Assembly: GCA_934636105.1 (NCBI GenBank)
Contig: CAKTZR010000014.1
Coordinates: 17,277-81,276 of the forward strand
DNA: 64,000 nt
Source: an uncultured Clostridia bacterium
GTDB lineage: Bacteria; Bacillota; Clostridia; Christensenellales; Aristaeellaceae
Direction of reading: 5' to 3'
Under the pieces are notes generated by a model that did not search any database, was not told the origin of the DNA, and was given only the letters and a program-made list of their open reading frames with translations. Positions 42,397 to 51,197 of the stretch are shown here, one piece after another. Positions within the stretch are counted from its first letter, which is position 1. Each line of letters opens with the position of its first letter. The translations under genes and the position numbers were made by a program.

Positions 42397-42498
42397 ACTT
42401 TAGCGGGGGAATAAAATGAAAAACTTTCAGTTTTGAATCGATTTGACTTGATATTTTGAACATCTTGCAGGAAATTTTGCTTTTCTCCCGGTTTTGTC

Positions 42499-42527
42499 TT
42501 GAAATTCACGCTTTGACTGTTTATAAT
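42499..42527 (+). promoter_or_regulatory. Promoter of pyrG
   Basis: TTGAAA (42499-42504), 17-bp spacer, TATAAT (42522-42527). The leader to the start codon is only about 45 nt and has no attenuator hairpin, so B. subtilis-style pyrG attenuation is not evident. Confidence 0.8.
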
Positions 42528-42579
42528 AGGTCGGTAGTTTTTGATGATCGCATTTGCGCGGACGGAAGGAAGGTTCAGG

Positions 42580-44190
42580 ATGCACACCAAGTTTATTTTT
42601 GTGACGGGCGGCGTGGTCTCCTCGCTGGGCAAGGGAATCACGGCGGCTTCGCTGGGGCGGCTGCTCAAGAGCCGCGGGCTCAAGGTTTCCATGCAGAAGT
42701 TTGATCCCTACATCAACGTCGATCCCGGCACGATGAACCCGTATCAGCACGGCGAGGTTTTCGTCACCGACGACGGCGCGGAAACCGACCTCGATCTGGG
42801 CCACTACGAGCGGTTCATCGACGAAAGCCTGACGCAGGCGGCCAACGTCACCAGCGGCCGCGTGTATTATACCGTCATCACCCGCGAGCGCAAGGGCGAG
42901 TATCTGGGCGCGACCATCCAGGTCATCCCGCATATCACCAACGAAATCAAGCGCCGCATGCTGGAGGTCTCCCTCAAGGACGACGCGCCGGATGTGGTCA
43001 TCACCGAAATCGGCGGCACGGTCGGCGATATCGAATCCCTGCCGTTCCTGGAAGCGGCGCGCCAGCTGAAAAGCGAGGTCGGCCGCGAAAACGTGCTGTA
43101 TATCCACGTGACGCTCGTGCCGTATCTCTCCGCGGCGGGCGAACTGAAGACCAAGCCGACCCAGCATTCCGTCAAGGAGCTGACCGGGCTGGGCATTCAG
43201 CCGGATATCATCGTCTGCCGCAGCGAAAAGCCGATTCCCCGCGACGTGCGCGCCAAGATCGGCCTGTTCTGCAACATCCCGGCGGACTGCGTGTTCGAAA
43301 ATCTCAACGCGCGCAGCATTTACGAGGTGCCGCTGATGATTCACGAGGAGGGCATGGATGAGCGCGTCTGCCGTCTGCTGGGCATTTCCGCGCCGGAGGC
43401 CGACCTCACCGAGTGGCGCGAGATGGTCGAGCGCCTGCTGACCCCACAGAAGGATGTGCGCATCGCCATCGTCGGCAAATACGTCGAGCTGCCGGACGCG
43501 TATCTCTCCATCGTCGAGGCGCTGACCCACGGCGGCATTGCCCACCATGCGAAGGTGCGCGTGGAATGGGTCGCGGCGGAGGAGGTCACGCCGGAAAACG
43601 TGCGCGAAAAGCTGGCGGGCTGCTCCGGCGTGCTCGTGCCGGGCGGCTTCGGCGAGCGCGGGCTGGAGGGCAAGATTGCCGCCGTGCAGTATGCCCGCGA
43701 GAACAACGTGCCGTTTTTGGGCATTTGCCTGGGCATGCAGATGGCCGTGGTGGAATATGCCCGCCATGTGCTCGGCCTGACCGGTGCGCACACCAGTGAG
43801 GTCGATCCCAACACGCCGTATCCGGTCATCGACCTGATGCCCGATCAGCAGAATATCGATGAAAAAGGCGGCACGATGCGTCTGGGCAAATATCCCTGCC
43901 GCCTGAACCACGAATCCATCGCTTACGCCGCTTACGGCGAGGAGAACATCTTCGAGCGCCATCGCCACCGCTATGAGTTCAACAACCTCTACCGCGACAA
44001 GTTTGTGGAGAGCGGCATGCGCATCGGCGGCGTGAACCCGGATCGCGATCTGGTGGAGATTATCGAACTGCCGAATCATCCGTGGTTCGTCGGCGTGCAG
44101 TATCATCCGGAGCTCAAGAGCCGTCCGAATCGTCCGCATCCGCTGTTCCGCGAATTCGTCGGCGCGGCGCTCGCTTATCAGGATAAGTAA
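42580..44190 (+). CDS. pyrG: CTP synthase
   Basis: This 536-residue enzyme makes CTP from UTP, ATP and glutamine. The N-terminal synthetase domain begins MHTKFIFVTGGVVSSLGKGI with its P-loop, followed by KFDPYINVDPGTMNPYQHGE and the AGELKTKPTQHSVKEL segment. The C-terminal class I glutamine amidotransferase domain has FLGICLGMQ (nucleophile Cys) and GVQYHPELKS (His, Glu). Length is normal. ATG 42580 lies behind GGAAGGAAGG; the frame extends 13 codons upstream without a ribosome site. It has its own promoter and terminator. Confidence 0.98.
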   Translation: MHTKFIFVTGGVVSSLGKGITAASLGRLLKSRGLKVSMQKFDPYINVDPGTMNPYQHGEVFVTDDGAETDLDLGHYERFIDESLTQAANVTSGRVYYTVITRERKGEYLGATIQVIPHITNEIKRRMLEVSLKDDAPDVVITEIGGTVGDIESLPFLEAARQLKSEVGRENVLYIHVTLVPYLSAAGELKTKPTQHSVKELTGLGIQPDIIVCRSEKPIPRDVRAKIGLFCNIPADCVFENLNARSIYEVPLMIHEEGMDERVCRLLGISAPEADLTEWREMVERLLTPQKDVRIAIVGKYVELPDAYLSIVEALTHGGIAHHAKVRVEWVAAEEVTPENVREKLAGCSGVLVPGGFGERGLEGKIAAVQYARENNVPFLGICLGMQMAVVEYARHVLGLTGAHTSEVDPNTPYPVIDLMPDQQNIDEKGGTMRLGKYPCRLNHESIAYAAYGEENIFERHRHRYEFNNLYRDKFVESGMRIGGVNPDRDLVEIIELPNHPWFVGVQYHPELKSRPNRPHPLFREFVGAALAYQDK

Positions 44191-44207
44191 TTACACAAGG
44201 CTTCAAG

Positions 44208-44236
44208 GCCGCCCGTGTGATGCACGGACGGCTTTT
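44208..44236 (+). terminator. Terminator of pyrG
   Basis: GCCGCCCGTG pairs with CACGGACGGC, followed by TTTT. Confidence 0.8.
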
Positions 44237-44330
44237 GCTTTGAAAAGGATGAAATATTCGAATATAAGGTGAAAAACGTTGAATAATTTATAAAAGTGCA
44301 GGATTTGACGTTAAATGTTTCATAAATCTC

Positions 44331-44359
44331 TTGAAATGCATGGATGGAAACGGTATAAT
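44331..44359 (+). promoter_or_regulatory. Promoter of the ANTAR gene
   Basis: TTGAAA (44331-44336), 17-bp spacer, TATAAT (44354-44359). Confidence 0.8.
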
Positions 44360-44402
44360 ATGTCTATTCCCAAAGGACTTTGAGCATATGGAGGATGAAA
44401 CA

Positions 44403-44966
44403 ATGGGGGCGTCATTTTCCGACCGCTTTTATATCGCCGCGCCGCAGGGCGTGGCCGCCAAGCTGAGCAGCATGCTTGCATCCGCGCAGATCATTCCCAG
44501 CGGCATTGTGCACACGGGGGATGAAGCCGTGCGCGCGGCGAAGGACGGCGCGCTGCTGCTGACGACGTACCGCCTGCCGGATATGACTGGGGAGGAATTG
44601 GCGCGCCAGCTGGGCGAAGCCGCCGACGTGGTGATGATCGTGCCGCAGGATTACGCGGGCGAAGATGGGGAGAATGTCATCATGCTGCGCAACCCCATCA
44701 GTCAGGATGCGCTGGTGCAGAGCCTCAAGACGCTGGCGCATTGCCGCCTGCGCATGCAGCATCTTCGCGCGCAGGCCGAAAAGCTCGCGCGCACGCTGGA
44801 GGAGCGCAAGCTGATCGACCGCGCCAAGGGCAAGCTGATGGATACGCTGCATCTGACCGAATCCGAAGCGCATTACCGCATTCAAAAGGCGAGCATGGAT
44901 TCCGGAAGACGGATTGCCGACGTTGCGCGCGAAATTCTGGATTCGGCAGAGAATCTGGCAAGTTAA
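44403..44966 (+). CDS. ANTAR-domain RNA-binding antiterminator with degenerate receiver
   Basis: This 187-residue protein has an N-terminal response-regulator-like domain (1-115; LLLTTYRLPDMTGEELARQL), in which the usual phospho-Asp position appears as Thr/Tyr, so it may not be phosphorylated. A coiled-coil follows, then a C-terminal ANTAR three-helix domain (RKLIDRAKGKLMDTLHLTESEAHYRIQKASMDSGRRIADVA). ANTAR proteins bind paired hairpins in leader RNAs and prevent termination, often at nitrogen-metabolism genes. No cognate kinase or glutamine synthetase gene is nearby. ATG 44403 is chosen for GGAGG at 44391-44395. Confidence 0.92.
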   Translation: MGASFSDRFYIAAPQGVAAKLSSMLASAQIIPSGIVHTGDEAVRAAKDGALLLTTYRLPDMTGEELARQLGEAADVVMIVPQDYAGEDGENVIMLRNPISQDALVQSLKTLAHCRLRMQHLRAQAEKLARTLEERKLIDRAKGKLMDTLHLTESEAHYRIQKASMDSGRRIADVAREILDSAENLAS

Positions 44967-45268
44967 AGCGCCCTCTTTTTGCTTGACAAGCGGCCCTTTC
45001 TGTACTGTTGTATGAAGCAACAAATGCGCAGAAAGGGCTTTTGTTATGCCTGAAAAGATCAAAATAAGCTTTTTTCGCGTCGGATGAAACAATTTCCAGC
45101 GCTGATTCGTCTATTTGTTGGGAATCCATGAGCAAATGCACGGAGAAATATGGTATACTGGGGGCTGCGGAAATTTCATGATAAATAATCGTACATATTT
45201 GTCCACAAACGGACGCATATCGTCGTCTAATTCGTGTGAAACATCAGGCGACCAAGGAGGTTGACCCC
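44967..45268 (+). other. Intergenic region with terminator and extended -10 promoter
   Basis: No gene seen. GCCCTTTCTG (about 44991-45000) pairs with CAGAAAGGGC and T's (about 45030-45044) to end the ANTAR gene. An extended -10 element, TGGTATACT (45151-45159), probably starts the next locus, leaving a leader of about 105 nt ending in AGGAGG. Confidence 0.6.
45151..45159 (+). promoter_or_regulatory. Extended -10 promoter of the 45-55 kb locus
   Basis: TGGTATACT has the TG of an extended -10; no good -35 is seen at the right distance. Confidence 0.5.
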
Positions 45269-47545
45269 ATGAATGCAAATCGAAAAGCGGCGCTGGCGCT
45301 GGCCGCATGGCTGGCCGTGCTGCCCGGCTTCACAGTGGCGGAAGCCTATACAGAGGAAACCCAAACCGTAGAAAATCAGGAAGAACCGGAGGTTCAGGAG
45401 GAACCCGTCGAGGAAGACGCGCAGGTTCAGAACGAAGAACCCGAGGAACCCGTTCAGACCGAAGAACCCGAGGAACCCGTTCAGACCGAAGAACCCGAAC
45501 AGCCGGACACGTCCGACGAGCAGCAGGAGGTTCAGGAAGAACAGCCCGAAACGCCTGCCGAGCAGCCGGAGGAAACGACCGGTGAGCCGGAAAACACTGA
45601 AACCCCGGCGGCGGAAGAACCGGAAACCGCAGAGGATACGCCCGAGCCGGAAGAAACGCCTGTTCAAACGGACACGCCTGCACCGGAGAAAACGCCCGCG
45701 CCGGAACAGATGGAAGAGCCCGCGCCGCAGGATGCGGCGGCAACCCTCCTCCTGGAGGAAACGCAGCGGCCTGTGGTGGTCGATATGCCGGAGGACGATT
45801 GGAAGCCGTGGGGCGAAGCCTGGACGGAGCTGGACGACGGAAATAAAACCGCCGGTTCGCTTTCCGAAGTGCTGACGTGGCTGGAAAGCAGACTGGATGA
45901 GGACGAGAGCGCGACGGTGCTCATTCGAACCTCCGACGAGATTTCGGCGGAGGACGTCTCCCAGCGGCTGCTGGATCGCGTGAGCTTTGACGCGGACGGC
46001 GACGTTTTCAACGTGGACGAGCATGATTACGAAGTGCGGATCGATTCGGACGACGTGATGACGCTGGAACTGACTGATGAAGAAAATGACGACGTGCGGC
46101 TTTCCATCCGCGTTCAGGTGATTCGCAAGGATGCGCCGGTCAACCCGAACCAGACGACCGCGCCCGACGAAACGAACAAGCCAAGCGAAACAGCCAAGCC
46201 AAGCGAGACGACCGAGCCGGGCGGAACGACCGAACCAGGCGAAACGACTGAGCCGGGCGGAACGACCGAACCGGGCGAAACGAACGAGCCGGCTGAAACA
46301 ACCCAGCCGGGCGGAACCGCCGACCCGAATGCCACGCCGACCCCGACGCCAAGCCCGACTATCGAGCCGACGGCCACGCCGAAGGTGCCGTTTGAGGTCA
46401 CTGCGGAGAATTATAACCCCGGCGTCTGGACAAGCGAGATTCCGGTCTTCACGCTTTCCGGCATTCCGGAGGGCAGCACCGAATACGTTTACGGCGTGTT
46501 CATCTGCGACGAAAAGCTGGTGCTGCTCTCCAACGGCAACAACGTCTATATGCCTACGGATGAGGGACTGACCAGCGTGCGCTTCGCTGTGCTGGATAAG
46601 ATGGGCGACGTGCAGGCTTTGTCGGATCAATACGACATGATGCTGGATCTTTCCGCGCCGGACGGGCCGTATTTGAGCGGCGACGACGAATGCAAGACCG
46701 TCTGCTATGTCACGGCGGACGACTGGCTCAGCGGCGTGGAAGCGATTTCCTTCGATGAGGGCGAAACGTGGGAACCGTATATCGGCTCGGAGCAGGAAAT
46801 GTCCTTCCTCGGTGAAGTCGGCGACACGGTCGAAGCGGGCACGATCTGGGTGCGCGACGCGGCGGGCAACATTGCCGTCAACGAGGAGGAATTTACCTTC
46901 GGCAAAAAGCCGCGCACCGGAACGGGCACGGGAACGGGCAAAAAGCCGATTCGCCATGTCAAGGAGACGATGGATTATTCCAAGGCAAATTACAACGCGC
47001 TGGAGCTGAACGTTTCCGATGCGCCGCAGACGGAATTGACCATTGGCGGCACGGCGCTGAACCTGTCGCTGACCAGCGAGGGCCAGACGGAAGCCTTTAC
47101 CGCCGAGCTGACGACATGGCAGACCGCGGCAGGCGACGAATTGACCGCGCCCAACGCGCTGGTGCTGACGGCGGCGAATGCAGCGCAGACCAACGTCTGG
47201 CATTTTGGCGGCGAAGCCTATAAACTGCTCAGCAACAGCGGCGTGGACTATCTGGTGTTTGCGTCGGGCGATTACATCACCGTCATTCCGACGACGGGCT
47301 TCACCGGCGGCACGCAGTATGGCAAACTGAAAGCGGGCGGCGTTTCGACCCGAAAGTTTGAATATACGCTCATTCAGGATGAAGCGCTGCGCGAGACGAC
47401 GCTCAGCGTGCAGGTGGAGGGCGAAACCTATCTGCTGGAGGAGAACACGGAAAGCCCGATGTATCGCTATGATGTGCTCGTCGGTACGAAGAACATGATG
47501 AAGAAGCCCTACGAAAGCTATAAGCCCAGCAAGGAGGCCATATAA
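45269..47545 (+). CDS. Large exported surface protein with acidic Glu/Pro repeats and Thr/Pro linker
   Basis: This 758-residue protein has a signal peptide ending near TVAEA. A very acidic Glu/Pro/Gln/Thr region (about 25-160) includes tandem EEPEEPVQT units. A folded acidic domain lies at about 165-285, and a low-complexity linker (about 295-370) has repeated TTEPGGTTEPGE and PTPTPSPT units of the wall-spanning type. The C-terminal half contains Ig-like strands (IWVRDAAGNIAVNEEEF near 535). No LPXTG, lipobox or catalytic motif. I start at ATG 45269 (AAGGAGG). First gene of the locus running to 55456. Possibly a structural or scaffold partner of the following adaptor. I recognise no family. 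Confidence 0.8.
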   Translation: MNANRKAALALAAWLAVLPGFTVAEAYTEETQTVENQEEPEVQEEPVEEDAQVQNEEPEEPVQTEEPEEPVQTEEPEQPDTSDEQQEVQEEQPETPAEQPEETTGEPENTETPAAEEPETAEDTPEPEETPVQTDTPAPEKTPAPEQMEEPAPQDAAATLLLEETQRPVVVDMPEDDWKPWGEAWTELDDGNKTAGSLSEVLTWLESRLDEDESATVLIRTSDEISAEDVSQRLLDRVSFDADGDVFNVDEHDYEVRIDSDDVMTLELTDEENDDVRLSIRVQVIRKDAPVNPNQTTAPDETNKPSETAKPSETTEPGGTTEPGETTEPGGTTEPGETNEPAETTQPGGTADPNATPTPTPSPTIEPTATPKVPFEVTAENYNPGVWTSEIPVFTLSGIPEGSTEYVYGVFICDEKLVLLSNGNNVYMPTDEGLTSVRFAVLDKMGDVQALSDQYDMMLDLSAPDGPYLSGDDECKTVCYVTADDWLSGVEAISFDEGETWEPYIGSEQEMSFLGEVGDTVEAGTIWVRDAAGNIAVNEEEFTFGKKPRTGTGTGTGKKPIRHVKETMDYSKANYNALELNVSDAPQTELTIGGTALNLSLTSEGQTEAFTAELTTWQTAAGDELTAPNALVLTAANAAQTNVWHFGGEAYKLLSNSGVDYLVFASGDYITVIPTTGFTGGTQYGKLKAGGVSTRKFEYTLIQDEALRETTLSVQVEGETYLLEENTESPMYRYDVLVGTKNMMKKPYESYKPSKEAI
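45428..45500 (+). repeat. Coding tandem repeat (EEPEEPVQT units)
   Basis: Three near-identical units of about 30 bp (GAAGAACCCGAGGAACCCGT with CAGACC) encode the acidic repeat. A slippage-prone site. Confidence 0.75.
46195..46320 (+). repeat. Coding tandem repeat (TTEPGG/TTEPGE units)
   Basis: Alternating about 18-bp units (ACGACCGAGCCGGGCGGA and variants) encode the linker. Confidence 0.75.
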
Positions 47546-48622
47546 ATGAAAAAGACAGCAACCCTCGGCGCGCTGCTGCTTGCGCTCGCCCTGCCCATCG
47601 CGGCGCAGGCGGAAACCGTGTTCGCCGGAGAGGTGACGGCGGAGACGGCGCAGGTCATCGCCGCGCCATACGGCGGTTTGGTGGAGGACGTGCGCGTGCG
47701 CGTCGGCGACAGCGTGAAAATCGGCGACCCGATTGCCACGCTGGAAACCACCAAGACCTACGCTTCGACGGATGGCACGGTCAGCGGCGTGTTCGCCCAC
47801 GAGGGCGACAGCGCGGACGGAGTGAAAACCCAGTACGGCGCGTTGGTTTACATCGAGCCGATCAACCGCTTCACGCTCGATTGCAGCACCGAAAAGGGCT
47901 ACAATTCCAGCGAAAACCGCTACATCCATATCGGCGAAACCGTGTTCCTCAAGTGTACCAAAGACGGCAGTCATCAGGGACGCGGCGTGGTGACCGGGCT
48001 GGATGAAAAGGACGACAGCAAGTTCAGCGTGGAGGTCACGGGCGGTGAATTTTACATGGGCGAGACCGTGGATATCTACCGCAGCAGCGACTATGAAAAT
48101 GCCAGCCGCATTGGCCGCGGCACGGTCGGCCGGACGCAGACCGTCGCCGTCAACGCGGAGGGCAGCGTGCTGAAAATGCACGTCAAGGCGGGCGACACGG
48201 TGGAGCGCGGCGAGCTGCTGTTTGAAACCGTGAAAGGCACGCTCGACGGGCTGTACGCGCCGGATAAGCAGGTGGTCAGCGACGCGGCGGGCGTCATTGC
48301 GACGGTGGACGCGGGCAACGGCACGACCGTCGAAAAGGACGCGAAGATCGCAACCATTTATCCCAACGACGCGATGCAGATCAAAATGGTCATTTCCGAA
48401 GCGGATTTGATGGATGTGACCGTCGGCGGAAAGGCCGAGATCGAGTTCAACTGGGATGCGGACAGCGGCCGCCGGTTTGAGGGTACGATTTCCTCCATTT
48501 CGTATTTGAGCGAAAAGAAGGATGAAACGACCAGCCAGAGCGCGCAGTATGTCGCCTATGTCGATTTCACGCCGGATGAAACCGTGCGCATCGGCATGAC
48601 CGTGATTGTGTATGTGGAGTAA
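47546..48622 (+). CDS. Exported HlyD-like (membrane-fusion type) protein with two lipoyl-like domains
   Basis: This 358-residue protein has a signal peptide (LPIAAQA-ET). One half-barrel segment begins VIAAPYGGLVEDVRVRVGDSVKIGDPIATLET, a lipoyl/biotinyl-type hammerhead. A second (NAEGSVLKMHVKAGDTVERGELLFE) follows, then a beta-barrel-like segment ending RIGMTVIVYVE, as in HlyD/MacA adaptors. There is no long coiled coil. It starts directly on the stop of the surface protein, so the two are co-translated. A family A repeat begins right after its stop. An efflux-adaptor or load-bearing role is inferred. Confidence 0.8.
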   Translation: MKKTATLGALLLALALPIAAQAETVFAGEVTAETAQVIAAPYGGLVEDVRVRVGDSVKIGDPIATLETTKTYASTDGTVSGVFAHEGDSADGVKTQYGALVYIEPINRFTLDCSTEKGYNSSENRYIHIGETVFLKCTKDGSHQGRGVVTGLDEKDDSKFSVEVTGGEFYMGETVDIYRSSDYENASRIGRGTVGRTQTVAVNAEGSVLKMHVKAGDTVERGELLFETVKGTLDGLYAPDKQVVSDAAGVIATVDAGNGTTVEKDAKIATIYPNDAMQIKMVISEADLMDVTVGGKAEIEFNWDADSGRRFEGTISSISYLSEKKDETTSQSAQYVAYVDFTPDETVRIGMTVIVYVE

Positions 48623-48850
48623 ACTCCTTCCGTTTCGCTTCGCTCAACAACCTTCGGCATTTCTTCCACCTGTTTCCACCGCTGGTGGCGGTGGACTCAA
48701 TGTCCCTCAAGGAGGGAGGCATTGGAGATAAGATACCTGAAAAGCAAGAATATTATTTCTGCAAAAAACGCTTGATTTGATTAGTTGAATACGTATACCA
48801 AAAGGCTCCCTCTTTGAGGGAGCTGTCAGTCGAAGACTGACTGAAGGAGT
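48623..48850 (+). mobile_element. Gene-less element with family A inverted ends
   Basis: The left end (48623-48720, long form) starts ACTCCTTCCG right after the TAA stop and ends AGGGAGGC. The right end (48804-48850) is inverse, GGCTCCCTCTTTGAGGGAGCTGTC to GACTGAAGGAGT. The middle is a short AT-rich filler. It has the same architecture as the DUF559 cassette but no gene, so it looks like a non-autonomous derivative. Confidence 0.6.
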
Positions 48851-48872
48851 TAAGACCCAGAAAGGAAATATC

Positions 48873-51191
48873 ATGAAAAAGCTTCTTTCCGTTTTGCTTG
48901 CGCTGGCTTTGATGCTGGGCGCGGCTCTGGCGCTGGCGGAGGGCAACGTGACCATCGCCGTGCAGGGCATGAACGATTTCAACGACAACATTCAGAGCAT
49001 GGTCGTCTACGGCGACAAGCTGCTGCTTTCCAGCTGGAGCACGCTGTACACGTGGGACAACACGACCCGCAAGCTGACCGAGGTGGAGGGGTATAACGAG
49101 CTGGAAAGCATGCTGACGGGCGACGACGAGACCCCCGGCGTGCTGGATTTAAGCGACGGCGATTACGCCTATCTGGACGGCAACCTCTATATTGTCGGCG
49201 ATAAGCTCTATCGCATGGCGACCATCACCGATGCGGACGGCAACGCCAGCAATCAGCTCGTCGAGCTGCTGATTGGCGACGACGGCGCGCTGTCGCTGGG
49301 CGAGGTGATCGATCTGGGCGACGCGCTCTGCGTCACCGAAAGCTATGACGATCAGACATATACCTACACCCGCAACCTGAACAACCCGTGTTCTTTCGGC
49401 CATACGCTTTACGCGCTCTCTTATGGCGACGAGCTGGAGCTGCTGGCGCTGAACCTCGAGGATGAGACCGTGGAGACGCTGACGCTCGATGTGGACGGCG
49501 ACGTGCAGAGCATCGCGCCGTATACCGAAGGCAAGCTGCTGATGATCGTCAACAACTACGACAGCGACCCTGTCACGACCAGCCTGTATCTGTATGACGT
49601 TGAAAACGAGGAAGCGGATGAGCTGGGCGCGCTCCCGACGGCGGATTATAACACCCCGAACGGCATCGCCTATGACGCGGCGCGCGGCAAGCTGTATTAT
49701 GTGCTTTCCGGCAGCGTATGGCGCATGGATGTGAGCGAGGACGGCCTCGGCGAGCCGGAGGAATTCGGCGATATGCCGCTGAGCTACGCGAGCGGCAACG
49801 GCGTGGTCTACGGCGATTTGTATGTGCTGTCCGATTATGACGCGGTGGTTGGCCGCGACGTGACGCTCGACAAGCTGCCTGCCCAGCGCCTGCGCGTGGC
49901 CAACGGCAGCTATGAGGACGCCATCAGCAAGGCCTATTACAGCTTCACCGACAAGCACCCGGAATACATGGTTTCCATCACCAATTCGCTCGATTCGGAT
50001 AACCTGCTGCAAAGCATGATGAACCGTGATTCTTCCGTGGATATCTACACCCTTTCCAGCACTGACAGCGCATTTTCCGCCCTGATGAACCGCGGCTTTA
50101 TGGCCGAACTGGACGGCAATGAGACGCTTTCCGGCGCGGTGAACGCGATGTATGACTATCTCAAGGATTACGTCACGAAGGACGGCCACGTCTACGCCCT
50201 GCCGATGTCCGGTTATTCGAACATCATGAACATCAACGAAAAGCTGCTGACCGAGAAGCTGGGCTACGACATGCCGGATTCGTGGGCCGGGCTGTTTGGC
50301 ATTCTGGCCGATATCTCGAATACCGGGAAGCTGGAAGACATGCCGGAAGTCATGATCGTCGATCAGGGCTATGCCAAGGAAGATTTCCGCAGCCAGCTGT
50401 TTTATATGATGCTGGCGGATTACTTCACGTGGCTCGACGCGGGCGAGGAGAATCTGACGCGCGGCACGCAGGTGCTGACCGATCTGTGCGCGGCGTTTGA
50501 AACCGTCGATTGGGATAACCTCGGCCTGCGCGAGCAGGATGATTCCGAGGATGGCAGCACGATCATGTTTGATTACAGCTATAATAACGTGCTGCTGGAA
50601 ATGTCGAGCTTGAGCCTGTATAGCTATGTCAGCTCGGACGGAGATCAGGCCACGCCCGTTGCGCTCTCCGTGGTGGAGGGTGAAAAGCCGCTCATCGGGC
50701 AGGACGTGACGTTTGCGTTCGTCAACCCGTTCTCCGAGCACAAAGAGGAAGCCTGCGAGTATCTGGCCGACGCCTGGCAGCTGGTGGCCCAGGGGAACAA
50801 AATCATGTTCAGCCCGAACGAGAGCGAACCGGTGCTCAATTCGTATTACGAGGAAAACCTCAAGAGCGCCAACAACTCGATTGCCGATTTGCAGAAAACG
50901 CTTGACAAGACCGAGGACGAAGAGGCCCGCGAGTCGCTGCAAAACGATCTGGATTCCATGAAGGAATGGCTGACCGAATACGAGGAGCGCGGCAAATACG
51001 ACGTCAGCCCCGAACAGATTGAGATTTACCGCGCGTTCGGCGACAACATGACCGTGCAGGAGAGCCTCATCTGGAACATGGACGACGGCGTGAACCAGAT
51101 ACAGCAGTATCTCGACGGCGCGATGAACGCGCAGCAGCTGGCCGGCGCGCTGGAAAAGACGCTGCAAATGCAGAAGCTGGAGGGCAACTAA
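48873..51191 (+). CDS. Beta-propeller / solute-binding protein fusion
   Basis: This 772-residue exported protein has a signal peptide ending ALALA-EG with no lipobox Cys. Residues about 28-330 are repeated strand modules with YGDKLLLSSWSTLYTWD, YLDGNLYIVGDKLYRM and GKLYYVLSGSVWRMD, typical of a beta-propeller. From about 345 (YEDAISKAYYSFTDKHPEYMVSI) to the end it is a family 1 sugar-type binding domain, with QDVTFAFVNPFSEHKEEACE near 610 and a helical, possibly coiled-coil insert (about 670-715). The two permeases that follow are its transport partners. Such a fusion is unusual and may couple ligand binding to sensing of a second molecule. Ribosome site AAAGGA. Confidence 0.82.
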   Translation: MKKLLSVLLALALMLGAALALAEGNVTIAVQGMNDFNDNIQSMVVYGDKLLLSSWSTLYTWDNTTRKLTEVEGYNELESMLTGDDETPGVLDLSDGDYAYLDGNLYIVGDKLYRMATITDADGNASNQLVELLIGDDGALSLGEVIDLGDALCVTESYDDQTYTYTRNLNNPCSFGHTLYALSYGDELELLALNLEDETVETLTLDVDGDVQSIAPYTEGKLLMIVNNYDSDPVTTSLYLYDVENEEADELGALPTADYNTPNGIAYDAARGKLYYVLSGSVWRMDVSEDGLGEPEEFGDMPLSYASGNGVVYGDLYVLSDYDAVVGRDVTLDKLPAQRLRVANGSYEDAISKAYYSFTDKHPEYMVSITNSLDSDNLLQSMMNRDSSVDIYTLSSTDSAFSALMNRGFMAELDGNETLSGAVNAMYDYLKDYVTKDGHVYALPMSGYSNIMNINEKLLTEKLGYDMPDSWAGLFGILADISNTGKLEDMPEVMIVDQGYAKEDFRSQLFYMMLADYFTWLDAGEENLTRGTQVLTDLCAAFETVDWDNLGLREQDDSEDGSTIMFDYSYNNVLLEMSSLSLYSYVSSDGDQATPVALSVVEGEKPLIGQDVTFAFVNPFSEHKEEACEYLADAWQLVAQGNKIMFSPNESEPVLNSYYEENLKSANNSIADLQKTLDKTEDEEARESLQNDLDSMKEWLTEYEERGKYDVSPEQIEIYRAFGDNMTVQESLIWNMDDGVNQIQQYLDGAMNAQQLAGALEKTLQMQKLEGN

Positions 51192-51197
51192 ACCCGC

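Noticed and set aside
45227..48181. 984-codon minus-strand frame over the surface protein and HlyD genes
   Set aside because: Low-complexity Arg/Phe/Gly shadow of the Glu/Pro and Thr/Pro repeats; the plus-strand genes have signal peptides and ribosome sites.
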